Origin: CAXWPM01 sp965206125
Lineage (GTDB): Bacteria > Acidobacteriota > Terriglobia > 20CM-2-55-15
DNA length: 64,000 nt
Reading direction: 5' to 3'
Assembly: GCA_965206125.1 (NCBI GenBank)
Contig: CBDBIN010000045.1
Span: forward strand, 620,001-684,000
How positions within the stretch are numbered: position 1 is the first letter of the stretch; every line of letters starts with the position of its first letter. Positions 59,606 through 64,000 of this stretch are shown here, one piece after another. The translations under genes were made by a program, and so were the position numbers. The notes beneath the pieces were generated by a model that saw nothing but the letters and a program-made list of their open reading frames with translations, did not search any database and had not been told where the DNA came from.

Positions 59606-61662
59606 TGTTGCGGAGACGTCTCCTCGTCCTCGGCCACGACTCGGACGGCCCAGAGGCCGCTGTTGTGATCCGCGAGGTAAACAAGTCCCTTGTAGGGCTG
59701 GGCTCCCCACACCATCGGAGCGTTACGCACGACGCTTTCCGTGTCATAGGGCATGAACCAACCGATTTCACGGCCCTGACGGTAAAGATCGCCGACAAGG
59801 TCACCGGAAATATCCACGACCCTCAAACCACCGTTGTAGTAGCCGATGTAGAGGACATCGTCCTCGACCCACAGGTTGTGTGTCCCCGCCTCGGGAACCT
59901 CATACCTAGCAATCTCAACTGGATTCTCCGGGTCAGTAAAATCGACGAAGTGCATATATCCGGCAGCCCGATCCGGATCGTCTTCTCCGATGATGTCGCG
60001 ATAAGGAAAGATCTCATCGCCCATGATCACGTAGAACTTGCCGGTTGACTGGCTTGCAAACGGAAACGCGGCGTGGTTACGGCCCTGCGGATCGGCGTAG
60101 CGTGCGATCTCGACCGGGTTCTCCGGACTGCCACCCTTGACTCCGTTGCCTACATCCACCATCACGACACCGTCTCTCCAGTTGGAGGAATACGCAACGC
60201 CGTCCTCGACCCACACGTCATGGATCGAATGCCCGGGCGTATCCAACTCGAAACTGCCGACTTTGAACGGAAGCTTGGGCTCGGCGATGTTGATGATGTC
60301 GTAACGACGGCCTCCCGACAGCGCGTAAACGTGGTTATCAGACACGAAGACGTTGTGCACGCCGCCGGTCAACTCCTCGTCGTACGTGGAGATCGTCTTC
60401 ACTTCGTACGGATTGCTGACATCGAGGATGACGAAACCGTTACGGCGGTTGGAAGCACCTTCACGGCTGATCACGGCGATTCGCCCGTCCTCGGACACCT
60501 TCACGTCGTTGACGGTCCGGGCATCCACGTTGACCGTGTCGACCAGCTTGATGTTTTCAGGATCGGTAACATCCCAGAAGTAGGCGTGGCCGGCGGCACT
60601 CCAGGTTCCTGTGATCGCATAGTCCTTCCCGTCGATGCCCTCCCAGACCCAGAGATCCGACGTGTGACGGTCCAACACTTTCCCTCGCCCAACCATTTCG
60701 ATACGTCGCGCCACATCCCGGGGCGTGATCTCCACCGTAGCCGTCGCCGACATGTTTCCGGCAAGCGCGACGATGGTGTACTGGCCCGGCTGCTCGGCAA
60801 CGAAACGACCGTCGCCGAGGATCTGAGCACGTGCAGAAGCGCCTGGACTCGTTTCGATCTCGTGGGCCTGGACGGCATACCGGATTGGATAGTCAGCAAT
60901 CGGGTTGTCCGATACATCTTTCGCAACGCCGTTCATCGGAATGACGTCACCGGTTCGGGCGTCAGTTGTCTCCGGGTTGATCTCCAGCGTCCAGATCGGG
61001 TTGTCGACGACAGTGACCTCGAATTCATTGGTTACGCCCTCGATCGAGGCGATCAGCGTCACAGACCCTGTCGCCTCTGCCTTGACGTTACCGAATCGAT
61101 CGACGGTCGCGACCGAGGCGTCGCTGGTGGACAGCTCTGCCTGTAGGTCCCGTCGGAGCCGATCGGCGGTATCGACAACCTGTTGGGTCACTCGCACGGA
61201 GGTCCCGAAATACATCCGGGCGGGAAGCCCGTTCACAACGACGTGATCGAGAGGAGGCTGCGGTACGGTAACCGTCACCTCCACCTGGACGGCATCGTCA
61301 TTGTTCCCGCGCGGGTTGAAGTTCTCACCCCGCGGCACCATCGCAACGACGGTAAACTCACCCGGACGGTAGGCTTCGATTTCGCCGGAGGCCTCGACGC
61401 CCAGATTCCGACGAGCCCGCGAGATAAAGATCACCGGCGCCGGAATCACGTTCCCGTCGGCGTCCTTCACCGTGGCCTCGAGCATGGCTGTCGATCCGAT
61501 CTCGAGTGTCACGGTACCGGGAGTGACTTCGATCGACGCCGCGCGATCGACGATCGACGGGTCGGCTTCGGGAGCCTGCTCCTGAGCAGCGGCCGGTCCC
61601 GGAATGGCGAAGACCAATGCCAGCATGGCACCTACTAGAAACACGCGTTTGTAAATGTTCAT
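59602..61662 (-). CDS. secreted Ig-like / LVIVD-repeat protein (paralogue 1)
   Basis: About 686 residues. A signal peptide is followed by Ig-like (BIG2-type) domains (SIEVTPGTVTLEIGSTAMLEATVKDADGNVIPAP; STSDASVATVDRFGNVKAEATGSVTLIAS). A propeller of LVIVD repeats follows, with phrases such as GFVILDVSNPYEVKTISTYD, MVDVGNG and GLRVVDISGDLVGDLYRQG. The His-rich GHAYFWDVTD, GVHNVF, GHSIHDVW, NHAAFPF and GTHNLW sites recur once per blade. These proteins are extracellular, and the function is not established. GAGGG precedes the ATG at 61662. It is 61% or so alike by eye to the next gene (estimate, not computed). Confidence 0.88.
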   Translation of the reverse strand: MNIYKRVFLVGAMLALVFAIPGPAAAQEQAPEADPSIVDRAASIEVTPGTVTLEIGSTAMLEATVKDADGNVIPAPVIFISRARRNLGVEASGEIEAYRPGEFTVVAMVPRGENFNPRGNNDDAVQVEVTVTVPQPPLDHVVVNGLPARMYFGTSVRVTQQVVDTADRLRRDLQAELSTSDASVATVDRFGNVKAEATGSVTLIASIEGVTNEFEVTVVDNPIWTLEINPETTDARTGDVIPMNGVAKDVSDNPIADYPIRYAVQAHEIETSPGASARAQILGDGRFVAEQPGQYTIVALAGNMSATATVEITPRDVARRIEMVGRGKVLDRHTSDLWVWEGIDGKDYAITGTWSAAGHAYFWDVTDPENIKLVDTVNVDARTVNDVKVSEDGRIAVISREGASNRRNGFVILDVSNPYEVKTISTYDEELTGGVHNVFVSDNHVYALSGGRRYDIINIAEPKLPFKVGSFELDTPGHSIHDVWVEDGVAYSSNWRDGVVMVDVGNGVKGGSPENPVEIARYADPQGRNHAAFPFASQSTGKFYVIMGDEIFPYRDIIGEDDPDRAAGYMHFVDFTDPENPVEIARYEVPEAGTHNLWVEDDVLYIGYYNGGLRVVDISGDLVGDLYRQGREIGWFMPYDTESVVRNAPMVWGAQPYKGLVYLADHNSGLWAVRVVAEDEETSPQQ

Positions 61663-61674
61663 TTTCACCCTCAC

Positions 61675-63741
61675 TTAGTCCTGTGAACTCTCGCCGTCCT
61701 CGACCAGCCGGATGGCCCATAGGCCGCTGTTGAAGTCGGAGAAGTAAATCAATCCCTTGTACGGCTGGGCTCCCCAGGTCATAGGGGCGTTCGAGACGAA
61801 GCCGTCCTCGTCGTTCGGGTAGAACCACGCGATCTCCCGGCCCTGTTTATAGAGGTCTCCCATCAACTCACCGGACAGGTCGACTATCCGGACCCCTCCG
61901 TTGTAGAACGCTGCGTACATGACGTCGTCTTCGATCCAGAGGTTGTGCGTCCCGGCTTCCGGAACTTCGAAACGCGCGACTTCCACGGGATTATCCGGAT
62001 CGGTGAAGTCGACGATGTGCATGTAGCCACCCGCAATGCTGGGTCCGTTGCTGTTCATGCCGTACGGGAAGGTCTCGTCTCCCATGATGACGTAGAACTT
62101 GTCTGTGGACTGGCTCCGGAACGGAAACGCCGCATGGTTCCGGCCTTTTGGGTCGGCATAACTGCCGATCTGGACTGGGTTTTCCGGTGTTCCGCCCGCC
62201 ACGCCGTTGCCGACGTCGACCAGCACAACGCCGTCCCTCCAGTTCGAGGAGTAGGCGATCCCGTCGTCGACCCAGACGTCATGTATGGAATGGCCCGGAA
62301 CTTCCAATTCGAAACGGGAAACTCTGAACGGAAGTTTCGGCTCGGCGATGTTGATGATGTCGAACCGGCGACCGTTGTTTACCGCGTAAACATGGTTGTC
62401 GTGGATAAACACGTTGTGAACACCGCCGGTCAGTTCTTCATCGAATTCTGACAGCTTCGTGACTTCCGACGGGTTCGACACATCCAGGATCACGATACCG
62501 TTCCGACGGTTTGACGCGCCTTCACGGCTGATCACGGCGATCGTCCCATCCTCGGAAATCTTGACGTCGTTGACCGTCCGCGCATCGACCAGGACGGTAT
62601 CGACAAGAACCATGTTCTCCGGATTCGTCACATCCCAGAAATACGCGTGACCCTCGGCGCCCCAGGTGCCCGTGATCGCGTAGTCTCTTCCATCCTGGCC
62701 TTCCCAGATCCACAGGTCCGAGGTATGACGGTCACGGACCGGCGCCCTGCCGACCACCTCGACCTGTCTGCTCGCGTTCCGCGGCTCGATCTCGATCGTC
62801 GCGGTGGCCAAAAGGCCGCCGGAGTTGGCGACGATGGTGTACTGGCCGGGCAACTCCGCGACAAACCGTCCATCCTGGGCAACCTGTCCCGATGCCGGCG
62901 CACCCGGGTTCGTGACGGACGGGTGGGTCTGGATGGAGTAGAGGACGGGCATGTCTTCGATGACGTTGCCGCGCGCATCCTTGGCAAAGGCAGTCAGGTG
63001 GATCACGTCGCCGGTTCGAGCCTCGGTCTGATCGGAGGCAACTTCCAGTCTGACGGCCGGGTTGTCGACAACACGGACCGAGAGCTCACGTGTGACTTCG
63101 GCCGCGGTGAGCGTCAAGATGGCGCTACCCGCCGACAGAGGCATGACCTGTCCAAACCGATCGATGCTCACGATGGTCGGATCGCTACTGGCGAACGTGA
63201 CTGCCGCATCCGGACGGAGCGTGTCGCTCGTGTCATAGACCTCGACCGTCCCACGAAACAGGCTGCGTGTGTAGAGGCGCTCCGGGATGCCCGACACCTC
63301 GATCCTCTCGAGAGGAGGCTGAGGGATCGTCACGCTCACATCGACGCTCAGGCCCGGATTACCGCCCCGGCCCCGGAGGCCGCGACCGCCACGACCGCGC
63401 CCACCACCTTGTCCGGGAACCATCACCGCTACAACGTACTCACCAGGCTGGTAGGCTTCGACGAGCCCTTCGGCGTTCACGCCCACGTTCCGGCGGGACC
63501 GGGTGATGTAGAGCACTGGCGCTGGGATGACGTTCCCGTCGGCATCCTTGACGGTGGCCGTGAGCGTCGCCGTGCCACCGACTTCAATCATCAGTTCTGT
63601 CGGGGAGACCTCGATCGAGGCCGCCCGCTCCAGAATCGATTCCGACGCTTGCTCCTGCTGGGCAGCGCTAGGCATTACAACGACGACCAGCGCAAACACC
63701 GAAAACAGGATCGCACTCACCCGAGTTCCAAGTCTTCCCAT
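61675..63741 (-). CDS. secreted Ig-like / LVIVD-repeat protein (paralogue 2)
   Basis: A 688-residue paralogue of the downstream protein, with the same signal-Ig-LVIVD layout and nearly the same blade motifs (GHAYFWDVTNPENMVLVDTV, GGVHNVFIHDNHVYAVNNG, GHSIHDVWVDDG, GTHNLWIEDD). It differs in a Gly/Arg-rich insert in the first Ig-like region (GQGGGRGRGGRGLRGRGG, about residue 113) and in the C-terminal FPYGMNSNGPS loop. An AAGGA site precedes the ATG. The 12-bp gap to paralogue 1 and the four-base overlap after it make a three-gene coupled unit. Confidence 0.88.
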   Translation of the reverse strand: MGRLGTRVSAILFSVFALVVVVMPSAAQQEQASESILERAASIEVSPTELMIEVGGTATLTATVKDADGNVIPAPVLYITRSRRNVGVNAEGLVEAYQPGEYVVAVMVPGQGGGRGRGGRGLRGRGGNPGLSVDVSVTIPQPPLERIEVSGIPERLYTRSLFRGTVEVYDTSDTLRPDAAVTFASSDPTIVSIDRFGQVMPLSAGSAILTLTAAEVTRELSVRVVDNPAVRLEVASDQTEARTGDVIHLTAFAKDARGNVIEDMPVLYSIQTHPSVTNPGAPASGQVAQDGRFVAELPGQYTIVANSGGLLATATIEIEPRNASRQVEVVGRAPVRDRHTSDLWIWEGQDGRDYAITGTWGAEGHAYFWDVTNPENMVLVDTVLVDARTVNDVKISEDGTIAVISREGASNRRNGIVILDVSNPSEVTKLSEFDEELTGGVHNVFIHDNHVYAVNNGRRFDIINIAEPKLPFRVSRFELEVPGHSIHDVWVDDGIAYSSNWRDGVVLVDVGNGVAGGTPENPVQIGSYADPKGRNHAAFPFRSQSTDKFYVIMGDETFPYGMNSNGPSIAGGYMHIVDFTDPDNPVEVARFEVPEAGTHNLWIEDDVMYAAFYNGGVRIVDLSGELMGDLYKQGREIAWFYPNDEDGFVSNAPMTWGAQPYKGLIYFSDFNSGLWAIRLVEDGESSQD

Positions 63742-63833
63742 TGTCCTTAACTCCTTAACCGAGATCAGTCTCCGCGCCTCTCATTCCCCCAGGCAGCCGA
63801 GGCAACCTGAAGTGGAACCCTCGAGGCGTCGCC

Positions 63834-64000
63834 TTACACGCCGATGATTTCGATCAACTCTTTGACCGCAGCCGCAGAACTTTGCATGGCGGACCTTTCT
63901 TCGAGGGTCAACTCGATCTGGATGATCTCCTCGATCCCCTGCCCCCCCAACTTGACGGGTACGCCTACATATAGTCCGTTGACACCATATTCTCCTTCCA
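63834..64000 (-). CDS. mdh: malate dehydrogenase, C-terminal fragment (runs off the window)
   Basis: The last 55 codons translate as a typical malate dehydrogenase C-terminus: GEYGVNGLYVGVPVKLGGQG, then IEEIIQIELTLEERSAM and a helix ending in KELIEIIGV. It oxidises malate to oxaloacetate with NAD+ in the TCA cycle. The 5' part lies beyond base 64000. It ends 92 bp before the LVIVD unit on the same strand. Confidence 0.9.
   Translation of the reverse strand, partial: EGEYGVNGLYVGVPVKLGGQGIEEIIQIELTLEERSAMQSSAAAVKELIEIIGV

Overview
The window is a 64 kb piece of a high-GC, Gram-negative-type bacterial chromosome, most consistent with an Acidobacteriota member. The clues are a VWA protein of the acidobacterial type, a DUF1592/DUF1552 secreted pair, a full-length tricorn protease, secreted LVIVD-repeat proteins, and a group 2 sigma factor joined to dnaK-dnaJ-hspR. 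The taxonomic call is inference from gene content. Apart from two insertion sequences and several dispersed repeat families, the window is core chromosome.

Layout. 0-8.4 kb: the end of an FGE-like protein, then a minus-strand secreted set (c-type cytochrome, ankyrin protein, Tat-exported DUF1552 protein, haem-motif DUF1592 protein, CxxCH/lectin-like protein). 8.7-19.5 kb: DUF2971 protein, a P-loop/dCMP deaminase fusion, VWA protein, ligA, an acyl-CoA synthetase, an orphan 2-oxoacid dehydrogenase E1 alpha, a J-domain protein and a PLP desulfhydrase-like enzyme. 19.7-24.7 kb: groES-groEL with an exact CIRCE operator, then a DnaC-like ATPase, an M28 peptidase and a zinc-ribbon protein. 24.9-31.1 kb: IS copy 1, then dnaK-dnaJ-hspR-sigma on the minus strand. 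31.3-35.6 kb: a lytic transglycosylase and a tricorn protease. 35.9-40.7 kb: tRNA-Ser, SRP RNA, dnaX, IS copy 2, ybaB, recR. 40.8-46 kb: a two-domain glycosyltransferase and lpd-lipA-nfu. 46.7-56 kb: a CsoR-like regulator, an RNase E/G with a very large disordered insert, a cluster of seven stem-loops, and the rod-shape set mreB-mreC-mreD-mrdA-rodA. 56.5-64 kb: a PpiD/SurA-like foldase, a secreted beta-propeller cluster (one Met-rich protein and two paralogous Ig/LVIVD proteins) and the 3' end of mdh.

How the genes work together. Protein quality control dominates: GroESL under an HrcA-type operator, DnaK/DnaJ with HspR and a dedicated sigma factor, tricorn, and a periplasmic prolyl isomerase. 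Cell shape and peptidoglycan synthesis are represented by the mre/mrd/rod set and the transglycosylase. lpd, lipA, nfu and the lone E1 alpha belong to lipoate-dependent 2-oxoacid dehydrogenases.

Most notable points: two 1,848-bp IS1380-type copies that look identical apart from one terminal base, both inserted at CTAG, one in the sigma stop codon and one splitting dnaX from ybaB-recR; an RNase E/G whose S1 domain is interrupted by about 360 charged residues; seven stem-loops in 207 bp between rodA and that RNase gene; a 119-bp repeat amplified in tandem at 45.7 kb with a diverged single copy at 10.8 kb; a long palindrome covering the tricorn stop codon; and a Met-rich loop in a secreted propeller.
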